Assembly: GCA_905197685.1 (NCBI GenBank)
Contig: CAJJZS010000004.1
Location: 124,001 to 188,000, forward strand
Origin: an uncultured Oscillospiraceae bacterium
Lineage (GTDB): Bacteria; Bacillota; Clostridia; Oscillospirales; Ruminococcaceae
Length of the DNA stretch: 64,000 nucleotides
Direction: 5' to 3'
The position numbers and the translations under genes are program-made. Each line of letters starts with the position of its first letter. Positions within the stretch are counted from its first letter, which is position 1. Below, piece by piece: positions 1 to 8,468 of this stretch. The notes under the pieces are model-generated. The model saw only the letters and a program-made list of their open reading frames with translations. It searched no databases and was not told where the DNA came from.

Positions 1-150
1 GAAAAAGAGGTGAAGCGTTTTTATCATTTGCAGAAAGCGGGAAAAGAACAGACCCCTTTCATCGGTGTTAAAATGAGCCGGCTCATTTTAGTGTGCTTAA
101 CAAAGCACACTAAAACCTTTACTCAGAAAGAAACAGAGCTTGGGGCATAA
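1..150 (+). other. possible 3' end of an upstream gene
   Basis: Frame 1 is open from the window edge to a TAA at 148-150, and frame 3 is open to a TAA at 69-71. The frame-3 stop falls at the left edge of a perfect palindrome, which would suit a gene ending just before a terminator-like structure. The frame-1 reading would run through both hairpins at 69-115. Neither short tail is recognisable, so I cannot say which, if either, is a real C-terminus. Confidence 0.2.
69..115. promoter_or_regulatory. two overlapping hairpins upstream of the peptide-transport operon
   Basis: Positions 69-90 form a perfect 22-bp palindrome centred on GAGCCGGCTC. Positions 86-96 pair with 105-115 (11 bp, 8-nt loop TTAACAAA). 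The two structures share bases 86-90, so both cannot be fully formed in one RNA. The second stem ends in AAAA on the plus strand and has TTTT at its 5' edge, so it also resembles a minus-strand terminator. It could be a terminator of the upstream gene, a switch, or a pair of operators. Confidence 0.5.
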
Positions 151-179
151 TTTTGAGAAGCAAGAAGGAGGAAAAACAT

Positions 180-1115
180 ATGCTGAAATTTATTGTCAAA
201 AGAATTGCGTATGCGTTGGTTACCCTGTTCTTGATTGCGACCGCCACATTCTTTTTGGTCGCAGGGGCTCCGGGAGATCCGATTGCAGCAAAGGTAGGTC
301 AGATGCCGGAAAAGGCGCAGGAAATCATCAGTGCAAAATACGGTTTGGATAAACCGGTTGTAGAACGGTACTTTATTTATATGAAAAACCTTCTGACAAC
401 AGGCGACTTTGGAGAATCCATTATCTATAACGGAAAATCTGCCAACGATGTCATTAAAGAAAACACGTTGGTTTCCGCAAAAATCGGTTTGATGGCGTTA
501 ATTTTCCAAGTAACAATCGGTATCTGTCTGGGAATGGTTTCGGCGCTCAACCGAGGAAAGCCGGTGGACAACGTCATACGAGTGATGGTTGTACTGGCAA
601 TCTGTATTCCGAGCTTCGTTTTTGCGGCGCTATTGCAATACTTCCTGGCGTTTAAGTGGAAGCTGGTTCCGGTATTCGGCTGGGGCGAATTAAAGCATTA
701 TGTTCTTCCGGTTACGGCGTTTGCATTGGGCGGAATTGCTTCCTACACAAAATACACAAGAAACAGTACCCTGTCGGTTATCAGCGAGGATTACGTTGTA
801 ACGGCAAAGGCAAAAGGATGCAGCAAGGGAAGAGTTGTCAGAAAGCATATTTTCAGAAACTCTATGATTCCAATCGTTACCATGATCGGTCCCGCAGTGG
901 CAGGTATCTTTGCAGGCTCCTTTGTTATTGAAAAAATGTTCTCGATTCCGGGACTTGGCTTCTATTATATGAAATCGGTTTCCGATAATGACTACACTAT
1001 GGTAATCGGACTGACCATCTTCTATGCAATTCTGTATGTTGCATCGTTGATTATCGTCGATATTCTGTACGGTTTGGTAGACCCGAGAATCCGAGTAGCC
1101 AACGGTAAAAAATAG
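180..1115 (+). CDS. peptide-type ABC transporter permease, OppB/DppB family
   Basis: This is a 311-residue inner-membrane permease of the binding-protein-dependent transport family, the first of two permeases of a peptide/nickel-type importer. An N-terminal membrane helix (about residues 9-29) is followed by the multi-helix permease domain. The cytoplasmic EAA-type loop that contacts the ATPases is visible near residues 205-230 (AKAKGCSKGRVVRKH). I chose the ATG at 180 because AAGGAGG lies just upstream; an in-frame start at 153 has no such site. It is the first gene of an operon that continues through 8228. The transported substrate cannot be read from the sequence. Confidence 0.93.
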   Translation: MLKFIVKRIAYALVTLFLIATATFFLVAGAPGDPIAAKVGQMPEKAQEIISAKYGLDKPVVERYFIYMKNLLTTGDFGESIIYNGKSANDVIKENTLVSAKIGLMALIFQVTIGICLGMVSALNRGKPVDNVIRVMVVLAICIPSFVFAALLQYFLAFKWKLVPVFGWGELKHYVLPVTAFALGGIASYTKYTRNSTLSVISEDYVVTAKAKGCSKGRVVRKHIFRNSMIPIVTMIGPAVAGIFAGSFVIEKMFSIPGLGFYYMKSVSDNDYTMVIGLTIFYAILYVASLIIVDILYGLVDPRIRVANGKK

Positions 1116-1129
1116 GTGAGGTGAGCAAA

Positions 1130-2080
1130 ATGGGTGAAAATCAGCAGAAAGCAGTAGTACAACAAGCTCCGCTGACCGACGATTTGTTTGAGCGAATCGG
1201 CACAGAAGGTCTGTCGGGAGAAGATATCGGCACAAAATCCCTGACATATTGGGCGGATGTTTGGAGAAGATTTCGCTCCAATAAGATGGCAATCTTAGGA
1301 TTGGTCCTTTTGGTTTTGGTGGTTTGCCTGCTTTTCGCAGGTCCTGCCATCTCCGGTCAGGATTATCAGTTTATCGACGCTTCGATTAAAAACCAGGGTC
1401 CCAGCGCCGAACACTGGTTCGGTACGGACGATATGGGACGCGACCTGTTTACCCGTGTCTGCGTAGGTGGTCGAGTTTCCATCTACATCGGTCTTGCGTG
1501 TACCTGCGTTATGTTTGTTGTCGGCTCTCTGGTCGGCGCGCTGGCAGGTTTAAAGGGCGGTTGGGTCGATGACCTGATTATGCGAATTTGCGAGTTAATC
1601 GGCAATCTGCCGTATTTGATTATCGTTGTTATCCTTTCTATGGTTATGGGCAGAAGTTTGTTCTCTCTGGTGTTTGCCATGTCGCTGACCTCATGGGTCG
1701 GAACTACCCGTATGGTTCGCGGACAGATTTTGCAGATTAAAGAGATGGACTATGTTCAGGCTGCAAAAGCTTTGGGCGCAGATACCAAACGAATCATCTT
1801 AAAACACCTGTTGCCAAACACATTGGGCATCATCATGGTTGACGTTACTATGTCTGTTCCGGGTTTTATCTTCAGCGAGTCGTTTTTAAGCTACATCGGT
1901 TTAGGTGTCAGACCGCCGGAAACCAGCTGGGGCGCGCTGGCAAGCGCAGGTCAGCAGCAGCTGATGTTCTATCCGCATCAGTTGTTCTTCCCTTGCCTGC
2001 TGATTGTTATCACAATCTTATCGTTCCATCTGATCGGCGACGGACTTTCCGATGCGCTTGACCCGAAACTCAGACAGTAG
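1130..2080 (+). CDS. peptide-type ABC transporter permease, OppC/DppC family
   Basis: This 316-residue membrane permease is the partner of the preceding OppB-type protein. It has the long cytoplasmic N-terminal tail (about 45 residues) typical of OppC proteins, then a first membrane helix and the permease domain with an EAA loop (KALGADTKRIILKHLLPN). The stop of the upstream gene lies 14 bp before this start. An in-frame GTG at 1121 sits directly against its only possible ribosome binding site, so the ATG at 1130, preceded by GAGGTGAG, is preferred. Confidence 0.93.
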   Translation: MGENQQKAVVQQAPLTDDLFERIGTEGLSGEDIGTKSLTYWADVWRRFRSNKMAILGLVLLVLVVCLLFAGPAISGQDYQFIDASIKNQGPSAEHWFGTDDMGRDLFTRVCVGGRVSIYIGLACTCVMFVVGSLVGALAGLKGGWVDDLIMRICELIGNLPYLIIVVILSMVMGRSLFSLVFAMSLTSWVGTTRMVRGQILQIKEMDYVQAAKALGADTKRIILKHLLPNTLGIIMVDVTMSVPGFIFSESFLSYIGLGVRPPETSWGALASAGQQQLMFYPHQLFFPCLLIVITILSFHLIGDGLSDALDPKLRQ

Positions 2081-2093
2081 GAGGAAGAAAATC

Positions 2094-3122
2094 ATGAGCG
2101 AAAAAATATTAGAGGTAAAGGATTTAAACGTTTCCTTCCATACCTACGCGGGAATTTCTCACGCGGTGCGCGGCGTTAATTTCCATCTGAATCAAGGGGA
2201 AACGCTGGCAATCGTAGGCGAATCCGGATGCGGAAAAACGGTAACTTCCAAAGCGATTATGGGTCTGCTTCCCCAAACCAACACCGAGATTAAAAAGGAC
2301 GGAGATTCTGCCATTTTATTCCATGGGGAAAACCTGTTAAATTATACCGAAAAACAGATGACAAAGATTCGGGGCAGCAAAATCTCGATGATTTTCCAGG
2401 ACCCGATGACTTCCTTAAACCCAACCATGAAAATCGGCAATCAGATTATGGAAAGTATTCTGATTCACCAGAAGGTCAGCAAACAGGAAGCGGAAAAACA
2501 GGCGCTTGAAATGTTGGAACTGGTTAAGATTCCAAACGCCGCGCAGCGTATGAAACAGTATCCGTTCGAGTTTTCCGGCGGTATGCGTCAGAGGGCGATG
2601 ATTGCGGTTGCACTTGCCTGCAAACCGGAGGTGCTGATTGCGGACGAACCGACCACCGCATTGGATGTTACCATTCAGGCGCAGATTATGGACCTGATTG
2701 GCGAACTGCAAAAAGAGCTGAATATGGCGGTTATTTTGGTAACCCATGATTTGGGTGTTGTAGCAAGCGTAGCAGACCGAATTCAGGTTATGTACGCAGG
2801 AAAAATTATCGAACGCGGCACAGTGGACGAAATTTTCTACCATGCAACCCACCCGTACACCAGGGCGCTGCTCAGCTCCGTTCCAAAAATCCACACTAAC
2901 AACAAAGAAGCGCTGTACTCTCTGAAAGGAACTCCTCCGGATTTAATCAATCCGCCGGTCGGCTGTTCCTTCGCTCCGAGATGCGAATACGGTATGAAGG
3001 TGTGCAGACAAAGATATCCGGAAATTACAAAGTTCAGCTCATCACAGGAATGTTCCTGCTGGCTGCATCATCCAAAGGCAGACATAAGCGGCCTGCCGGA
3101 AGAGATTTTCAAAAGGGGGTAG
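2094..3122 (+). CDS. peptide-type ABC transporter ATP-binding protein, OppD/DppD family
   Basis: This 342-residue cytoplasmic ATPase energises the importer. Visible motifs are Walker A GESGCGKT (about residues 42-49), the ABC signature FSGGMRQR (about 160), Walker B VLIADEPT (about 178) and the H-loop VTHD. The C-terminal oligopeptide-transporter domain (about 290-320) carries the usual cysteines (CSFAPRCEYGMKVC), which in some family members bind an Fe-S cluster. The start at 2094 follows GTAGGAGG. The longer in-frame start at 2052 would lie inside the upstream permease gene. Confidence 0.94.
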   Translation: MSEKILEVKDLNVSFHTYAGISHAVRGVNFHLNQGETLAIVGESGCGKTVTSKAIMGLLPQTNTEIKKDGDSAILFHGENLLNYTEKQMTKIRGSKISMIFQDPMTSLNPTMKIGNQIMESILIHQKVSKQEAEKQALEMLELVKIPNAAQRMKQYPFEFSGGMRQRAMIAVALACKPEVLIADEPTTALDVTIQAQIMDLIGELQKELNMAVILVTHDLGVVASVADRIQVMYAGKIIERGTVDEIFYHATHPYTRALLSSVPKIHTNNKEALYSLKGTPPDLINPPVGCSFAPRCEYGMKVCRQRYPEITKFSSSQECSCWLHHPKADISGLPEEIFKRG

Positions 3123-3128
3123 GAAAAC

Positions 3129-4100
3129 GTGGCTGAAAAAGAAGTACTGATTGAAGTAAAGGATTTGAAAAAATACTTTCAGGTCGGCAAAAAACAGACT
3201 TTAAAGGCAGTGGACGGCGTCAGCTTCAAGATTTATAAGGGCGAAACGCTGGGTCTGGTAGGCGAATCCGGCTGCGGAAAAACCACCTGCGGCAAAACGG
3301 TTATGGGACTGTACGAGGCTACCGGCGGTCAGGTTATTTTTGATGGGGTAGATATCCACAGTTTACATAAAAAAGAGAAAAAAGAATTTACAAAACGCGC
3401 GCAGATTATCTTTCAAGATCCGTATTCTTCGCTGAATCCCCGCATGACGGTAGAAGATATTATCGGAGAAGGCATTGATATTCACGGACTGTATAAAGGC
3501 GAGGAACGCCGTCAACGCATCCATCAGCTTCTGGAGATGGTCGGCTTAAACAAGGAACACGCTCTGCGTTTCCCGCACGAGTTCTCCGGCGGTCAGCGTC
3601 AGCGTATCGGAATTGCAAGGGCGCTTGCCATCGAACCGGAATTTATCGTCTGCGACGAACCGATTTCTGCGTTGGACGTTTCCATTCAGGCTCAGGTAGT
3701 AAACTTGCTGATTAAATTGCAGAAAGAACTGGGACTTACCTACCTGTTTATTGCGCATGACCTGTCGATGGTAAAGCACATCTCCGACCGTGTCGGTGTT
3801 ATGTATCTGGGCAACATGGTAGAGTTTGCGGACAGCGACGAGCTGTACTCCAAACCTCTTCACCCATACACCAAAGCGCTGATGTCTGCCATTCCGATTC
3901 CGGACCCGAATGCAGAAAAGGAAAAGAAACGAATTCCGATTGAGGGCGAAATCCCAAGCCCAATCAATCCAAAGCCCGGTTGCCGCTTTGCTGCCCGCTG
4001 CAAATATGCTACCGAAGCGTGCAAACAGACCACCCCTCAGTTAGAAGAAATTACTCCGGGACACTTTGTTGCCTGTCACCGTGTTCGGGAAATCCAATAA
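3129..4100 (+). CDS. peptide-type ABC transporter ATP-binding protein, OppF/DppF family
   Basis: This 323-residue second ATPase pairs with the OppD-type protein. It has Walker A GESGCGKTTC, signature FSGGQRQR, Walker B FIVCDEPISALD and the C-terminal Cys-containing domain (CRFAARCKYATEACK). It starts with GTG at 3129, seven bases after the previous stop, with a GGGGGTAGG ribosome binding site overlapping that stop, which suggests translational coupling. The peptide/nickel family assignment is secure; the substrate is not known. Confidence 0.94.
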   Translation: MAEKEVLIEVKDLKKYFQVGKKQTLKAVDGVSFKIYKGETLGLVGESGCGKTTCGKTVMGLYEATGGQVIFDGVDIHSLHKKEKKEFTKRAQIIFQDPYSSLNPRMTVEDIIGEGIDIHGLYKGEERRQRIHQLLEMVGLNKEHALRFPHEFSGGQRQRIGIARALAIEPEFIVCDEPISALDVSIQAQVVNLLIKLQKELGLTYLFIAHDLSMVKHISDRVGVMYLGNMVEFADSDELYSKPLHPYTKALMSAIPIPDPNAEKEKKRIPIEGEIPSPINPKPGCRFAARCKYATEACKQTTPQLEEITPGHFVACHRVREIQ

Positions 4101-4154
4101 TTTTACCGAGAATCCGGTTTATCCGGTTAAGAGATAGTTAAGGAGGAAGTAATC

Positions 4155-5885
4155 ATGAAAAAAAGAACAAAATGGCTTGCGCTGTTACTGGCAGCCTCGA
4201 TGGCTTTTGCCTCGCTGACAGGCTGCGGCGGCGGAGAAGAATCGACAAATGCAAATACAGGTTCTGCCAATACCGAAAGCAGCGAAGATAAGAAAGAAGG
4301 CTCCGGCGAACAGATTGTCAACCTCAGCTCCAACAGCGTTGTTGTCGGCTTAAACCCAATTCTGAACACCACCGCTCCCGATAACCAGGCGCACAACAGA
4401 ATCTGCGACACTCTGGTAAGGGTCAACGCAGCTCCCGGCAACACCACCGAAACGGTTCCCGGCGCAGCGGAAAGCTGGGATGTCAGCGAAGACGGTTTGA
4501 CCTACACCTTCCATATGCGTGAAAATGCAAAATGGAGCGACGGTCAGCCTTTGACAGCAAAAGATTTTGAATACACCCTCAAACTGATGGCAAATCCGGA
4601 ATCCGCTTCCACCAATGCATGGCTGTTTGACGGCGTTATCGAAAACTTCGGCGAAGCGCTGTACAATAACGGCAAAACTCCGGACGAAATCGCAGTAAAA
4701 GCAATCGATGATAAAACTCTGGAAATCAAACTGGTTCATCCGGCATCCTACTTCCTCGAACTGCTCAGCAGCCTGTATCCGGTAAGACAGGATAAATATG
4801 AAGAGTGGGGCGAAGAATACGGTTCTTCCGCAGACAAGATTATTTGCAGCGGCCCGTTTATGGTAGAAAGCTGGAGCCAGAACACCGAAATGGTTCTTGT
4901 AAAAAATCCAAACTACTGGAATGCAGAGAATGTAAAGCTGGATAAGATTAACACCAGAATCATTCAGGAAAACGCAACCGCAGTTCAGGCTTTCCTGGGC
5001 GGTGAAATCGACATTACCGGCACCTCCGACCCGAACTGGATGCAGATGATTGAAGAATCCGGTATCGCAAGCTCCGAAGTTGTTCCCGACAGTGCTCCGG
5101 AATTTTTGATGTGCAACCTGGAAAACGAATACCTCTCCAACACCAAGATTCGTCAGGCTCTTTCCATCGCGTTTGACCGTGAACAGTATGTCAACGACCT
5201 GCTCAACGGCAACGGTACAGCGATTTATTCCGCAATGCCGGATACCATGATGGTCGGTGAAACCCCATACCATGAGCTGGTAGGCGATAAAAACTACTTT
5301 ATCAAACAGCTTGCAGAAGAAAACCCGGACCCGAAAGCGCTGCTGATAGAAGGCTTAAAGGAACTGGGCAAACCGGAAGACCCTTCTCAGGTTACCATTC
5401 GTTACGCAAGCCGCGGCACCAGCGAATTTTCCAAGAAAACAGCAGAATGGTTTAAACAGGTTTGGGAAACCACTCTGGGCATCAATGTACAGATTGATAT
5501 GATGGAATGGAACATCATGTGGGACAGAATCGACGCAGGCGACTATGACATCGCAAGCGGCGGCTGGGGTCCGTACTACAACGAACCAAGCGCAATCCTG
5601 ACCCTGTTTGACCCGGACAACGGTTACTTCAATTCCGAAAAGACCGGTTGGAACAACGAAGATTCCAAGAAATTCAAAGAACTGTGCGAACAGGCAAAGA
5701 ATACCGTTGATGAAAAAGAAAAGGCAGAAATTTACTGCCAGGCAGAAGAACTGCTGGTTAAAAATGCAATCATCATGCCGGAATATCTGGCAACCAGCCC
5801 GTCCTATGTTGCAAAATATGTAAAGAACTACCCAATCTGCACAAACGGCAGCATCGACTGGTCTCAGGTTTACGTTGAGAAATAA
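4155..5885 (+). CDS. peptide-type ABC transporter substrate-binding lipoprotein (SBP_bac_5)
   Basis: This 576-residue extracellular solute-binding protein is anchored as a lipoprotein. The signal peptide MKKRTKWLALLL... ends in the lipobox LTGC with Cys24 as the lipidated residue, followed by a Ser/Asn/Glu-rich linker. The body has the family-5 landmarks, including GAAESWDVSEDGLTYTFHMR, WSDGQPLTAKDF and IRQALSIAFDRE. It is the fifth gene of the operon, 54 bp after the ATPase gene. A terminator-like hairpin after it probably raises its expression relative to the downstream amidohydrolases. Length and layout match oligopeptide-binding proteins. Confidence 0.94.
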   Translation: MKKRTKWLALLLAASMAFASLTGCGGGEESTNANTGSANTESSEDKKEGSGEQIVNLSSNSVVVGLNPILNTTAPDNQAHNRICDTLVRVNAAPGNTTETVPGAAESWDVSEDGLTYTFHMRENAKWSDGQPLTAKDFEYTLKLMANPESASTNAWLFDGVIENFGEALYNNGKTPDEIAVKAIDDKTLEIKLVHPASYFLELLSSLYPVRQDKYEEWGEEYGSSADKIICSGPFMVESWSQNTEMVLVKNPNYWNAENVKLDKINTRIIQENATAVQAFLGGEIDITGTSDPNWMQMIEESGIASSEVVPDSAPEFLMCNLENEYLSNTKIRQALSIAFDREQYVNDLLNGNGTAIYSAMPDTMMVGETPYHELVGDKNYFIKQLAEENPDPKALLIEGLKELGKPEDPSQVTIRYASRGTSEFSKKTAEWFKQVWETTLGINVQIDMMEWNIMWDRIDAGDYDIASGGWGPYYNEPSAILTLFDPDNGYFNSEKTGWNNEDSKKFKELCEQAKNTVDEKEKAEIYCQAEELLVKNAIIMPEYLATSPSYVAKYVKNYPICTNGSIDWSQVYVEK

Positions 5886-5896
5886 GATTCTAATCG

Positions 5897-5928
5897 ACAG
5901 GCGCCCTGTAAATCGGGGCGTCTGTTTT
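5897..5928 (+). terminator. hairpin with short U tract between binding protein and amidohydrolases
   Basis: An imperfect 10-bp stem (ACAGGCGCCC with GGGGCGTCTGT, one G-U pair) is followed by TTTT. It lies within the operon and is probably a leaky terminator. Confidence 0.5.
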
Positions 5929-5964
5929 AAAATCAAAGGCAATTTTGCCGGGAGGGAACACAAA

Positions 5965-7080
5965 ATGTACTTAATTAAAAATGCAACGGTGCATATCGGC
6001 AACGGGGAAGTGCTGCCCCACTGCGACATTTTAACCGAAGGAAAGTTGATTCGTAAAATCGGCGAAAACCTCAGCGAACCGGATGCTCATGTTATTGATG
6101 CGTCCGACTGCCATGTTTTTCCGGGATTCATCGACCCGGTGTCTTCCATCGGCGCGATGGGAATCCCAAGCCGCTATCTGGATAATGACGAGAGAACCAA
6201 TCCAATCATGCCGGAGATGAACTTAAAATACAGCATTGACCCGGACGAGGTAAACGCGCAGGAGTTTTATAAAAGCGGTATTACAACAATCGGTCTTTCA
6301 TCGACTGCCAATACCTTAATGGGCGGTCAGATTGCCGTCTGCAAAACCGCTCCGCAAAAGATGGGCGAGCGCATGGTGAAGGAACACGCAGGTCTGCGGT
6401 GCAGCGTGATGAGCAGCGTGAAAGAAACGTTCGGTTCTTCCAGTCAGGTGCCGATGACTAAAATGGGTATTTTCCACCTCTTTGGCGAAACGCTTCGCGC
6501 AGCGCGGGCAGAAAAGGAAGAAAAACGCACCGATAAACAAAAGGCAATTATCGAAGTATTTGACCAAAAAAAGATGCAGGTGTTCTGTTCTGCCGCAAGC
6601 AAAAATGAGATTGACGGTCTGCTGCACCTGATGAAGGACGAACAGGCAGAGCTGAATATTGTGGACGGTTACGGATTTGCAGACTCGCTCAAGCAGATGA
6701 AGGAGCAGAAAGTCGGTCTTGTTTTGGGAAATGTCAACAACTGTTCTCAGATTGCAAAATATCATATGGACCTTTCAAAAGTGCAGGAGCTGGTAGAAAA
6801 CGGAAACCGTATCGCCTTCACCAATACCAACAGCGGATATTCCGAGGGCAGAGAGGTGTTCCTCTGGACAGCAATCGAGCTTTACCGCGCAGGAATTGCG
6901 GCGGAAGAAATTGTAAAGATGATGACGCTGTATCCGGCGCAGATGCTTGGAATTGACGATAAGGTCGGAACACTGGAAGTCGGAAAAGAAGCGGACATTT
7001 CTGTATTTACCGGTCATCCGGTCACAACATATGCGGCGAAGGTAGCGCACAGCATGGTTAACGGGGAGGTTGTATTCTAA
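5965..7080 (+). CDS. amidohydrolase-family protein lacking the metal ligands (probable pseudoenzyme)
   Basis: This 371-residue protein has the amidohydrolase fold signature at both ends (VIDASDCHVFPGFID near the start, LEVGKEADISVFTG near the end) and aligns throughout with the next gene product. Every residue that should bind metal is replaced: the HxH motif is V59-S60-S61, the barrel histidines are F207 and D234, and the catalytic Asp is N287. It cannot be an ordinary metal-dependent amidohydrolase. It may be a structural or regulatory partner of the active paralogue. The start at 5965 follows GGGAGGG, and its stop overlaps the next start (TAATG). Confidence 0.85.
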   Translation: MYLIKNATVHIGNGEVLPHCDILTEGKLIRKIGENLSEPDAHVIDASDCHVFPGFIDPVSSIGAMGIPSRYLDNDERTNPIMPEMNLKYSIDPDEVNAQEFYKSGITTIGLSSTANTLMGGQIAVCKTAPQKMGERMVKEHAGLRCSVMSSVKETFGSSSQVPMTKMGIFHLFGETLRAARAEKEEKRTDKQKAIIEVFDQKKMQVFCSAASKNEIDGLLHLMKDEQAELNIVDGYGFADSLKQMKEQKVGLVLGNVNNCSQIAKYHMDLSKVQELVENGNRIAFTNTNSGYSEGREVFLWTAIELYRAGIAAEEIVKMMTLYPAQMLGIDDKVGTLEVGKEADISVFTGHPVTTYAAKVAHSMVNGEVVF

Positions 7081-8228
7081 TGAAAAAGATTCTGATTCAG
7101 GGAGGAACCCTCTGCACAATGACAGGGGAAAACGATATTTTCACCGGAGATGTTTTGGTGGAGGACGGCAAGATTGTCAAGGTAGCTCCCCATATTGCGG
7201 CAGAGGACGCGCAGGTCATTGATGCGACAGGCTATGATGTTCTTCCGGGGTTAATCGACGCGCACAGCCATATCGGATTGTTTGATTTTAATCACGATAA
7301 AAGCGTGGACGATGCCAACGAGATGACCGACCCGGTTTCTGCTGCGGTTGACGCCCGTTACGGCATGAATCCGCAGGCAAGAGAATTGAAGGTGGCGTAT
7401 GAACACGGTATCACCTCGATGCTGTTTACCCCCGGCAGCGGCGACGTTTTCTGCGGACAGCCGTTTGTTGCAAAAACCTACGGCGACAATATCTTTGAGA
7501 TGACGGTAAAAGCCCCTGCCGCAGTTAAAATTGCGTTGGGCGGCAACCCCAAAAATACTTACGGAGATTTAAAACGCCTGCCGATGACCCGCATGGGAGT
7601 CGCATATGTTTTGTGGGATACCTTCCGCAAGGCAAAGGAATATCTGGATAAAAAGAATAACGGAGAAAATCCCGATTATGACGCCAACCTGGAAGCAATT
7701 ATTCCGGCGCTCAAAGGGGAAATTCCGTGCAAGATTCACTGCACTCAGTACGATATGCTCACCGCAATCGAGGTGGCGAAAGCGTACGGTGTGCGCTTCT
7801 CGTTAGAACATGCGTGGGGCGCAACCGATTATCTGGACGAGATTGCAGAAAGCGGCTGCGATATCTGCTACGGTCCGATTGCAACCTACCGCGCGCCGGG
7901 CGAACGCAGAAAGGTGGATGTGGAAGCGGTAAAGATGCTGGATGACCGCGGCGTCAATGTAGCGATTATCACCGATTCCCCGATTCTCAGTGAAGAATCG
8001 CTCTATCACCATATGGGCGAAGCGGTCAGAGAAGGCTTGGCGCAAGAAAGGGTAATCCGTATGGTTACCATCAATCCGGCAGTTCAGTTAGGCATACAGG
8101 ATCGTCTGGGCAGCCTGGAAGAGGGAAAGGACGCAGACATTATTCTGGTAAAAGGAAAACTGGGTCTGGATACCGATGCAAAGGTTATGCTCACTATGAT
8201 TGACGGAGAAGTGGTATACCGCGCATAA
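7080..8228 (+). CDS. metal-dependent amidohydrolase (imidazolonepropionase/dihydroorotase-like)
   Basis: This 382-residue enzyme is predicted to hydrolyse a C-N bond in a cyclic or peptide-like amide. The metal-binding set is intact: H62 and H64 in PGLIDAHSHIG, H220 in KIHCTQ, H244 in SLEHAW and D299 in ITDSP. K150 may be an additional ligand. It is the last gene of the peptide-importer operon and overlaps the upstream paralogue by one base. The context suggests it acts on material brought in by the importer, but the substrate is unknown. Closest families are imidazolonepropionase-like amidohydrolases. Confidence 0.9.
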   Translation: MKKILIQGGTLCTMTGENDIFTGDVLVEDGKIVKVAPHIAAEDAQVIDATGYDVLPGLIDAHSHIGLFDFNHDKSVDDANEMTDPVSAAVDARYGMNPQARELKVAYEHGITSMLFTPGSGDVFCGQPFVAKTYGDNIFEMTVKAPAAVKIALGGNPKNTYGDLKRLPMTRMGVAYVLWDTFRKAKEYLDKKNNGENPDYDANLEAIIPALKGEIPCKIHCTQYDMLTAIEVAKAYGVRFSLEHAWGATDYLDEIAESGCDICYGPIATYRAPGERRKVDVEAVKMLDDRGVNVAIITDSPILSEESLYHHMGEAVREGLAQERVIRMVTINPAVQLGIQDRLGSLEEGKDADIILVKGKLGLDTDAKVMLTMIDGEVVYRA

Positions 8229-8243
8229 AAAGACAGAGGAAAA

Positions 8244-8285
8244 GCAATCCCCCGACAAAAATTGTCGGGGGATTGCGCTTTTTCA
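8244..8285 (+). terminator. intrinsic terminator of the transporter-amidohydrolase operon
   Basis: A 15-bp perfect stem (GCAATCCCCCGACAA and its complement) with a 3-nt loop ends about 50 bases after the last stop codon and is followed by a T run. Confidence 0.9.
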
Positions 8286-8389
8286 CAAAACCAAACCAAT
8301 ACTTTAAAGTAAAAAAGCAAAAAACAAATAAGAATCGGGAATAATTTTAAAACAATATCACAAAAAATATAGCAGAAACAGGAAAGTAA

Positions 8390-8418
8390 TTGACAGTTTT
8401 TCTAAATTATAATAAGAT
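8390..8418 (+). promoter_or_regulatory. promoter of brnQ
   Basis: TTGACA at 8390-8395 and TAAGAT at 8413-8418 are separated by 17 bp. A better -10 match (TATAAT, 8408-8413) is too close to the -35 box. Confidence 0.5.
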
Positions 8419-8468
8419 AGAAGAAACCCCCGACTTATTATTTTCAGAAAGATTGGAAGTGGAACAGA

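Noticed and set aside
4350..5273. 307-codon minus-strand open frame opposite the peptide-binding protein
   Set aside because: Antisense shadow of a well-supported gene, with no start signal.
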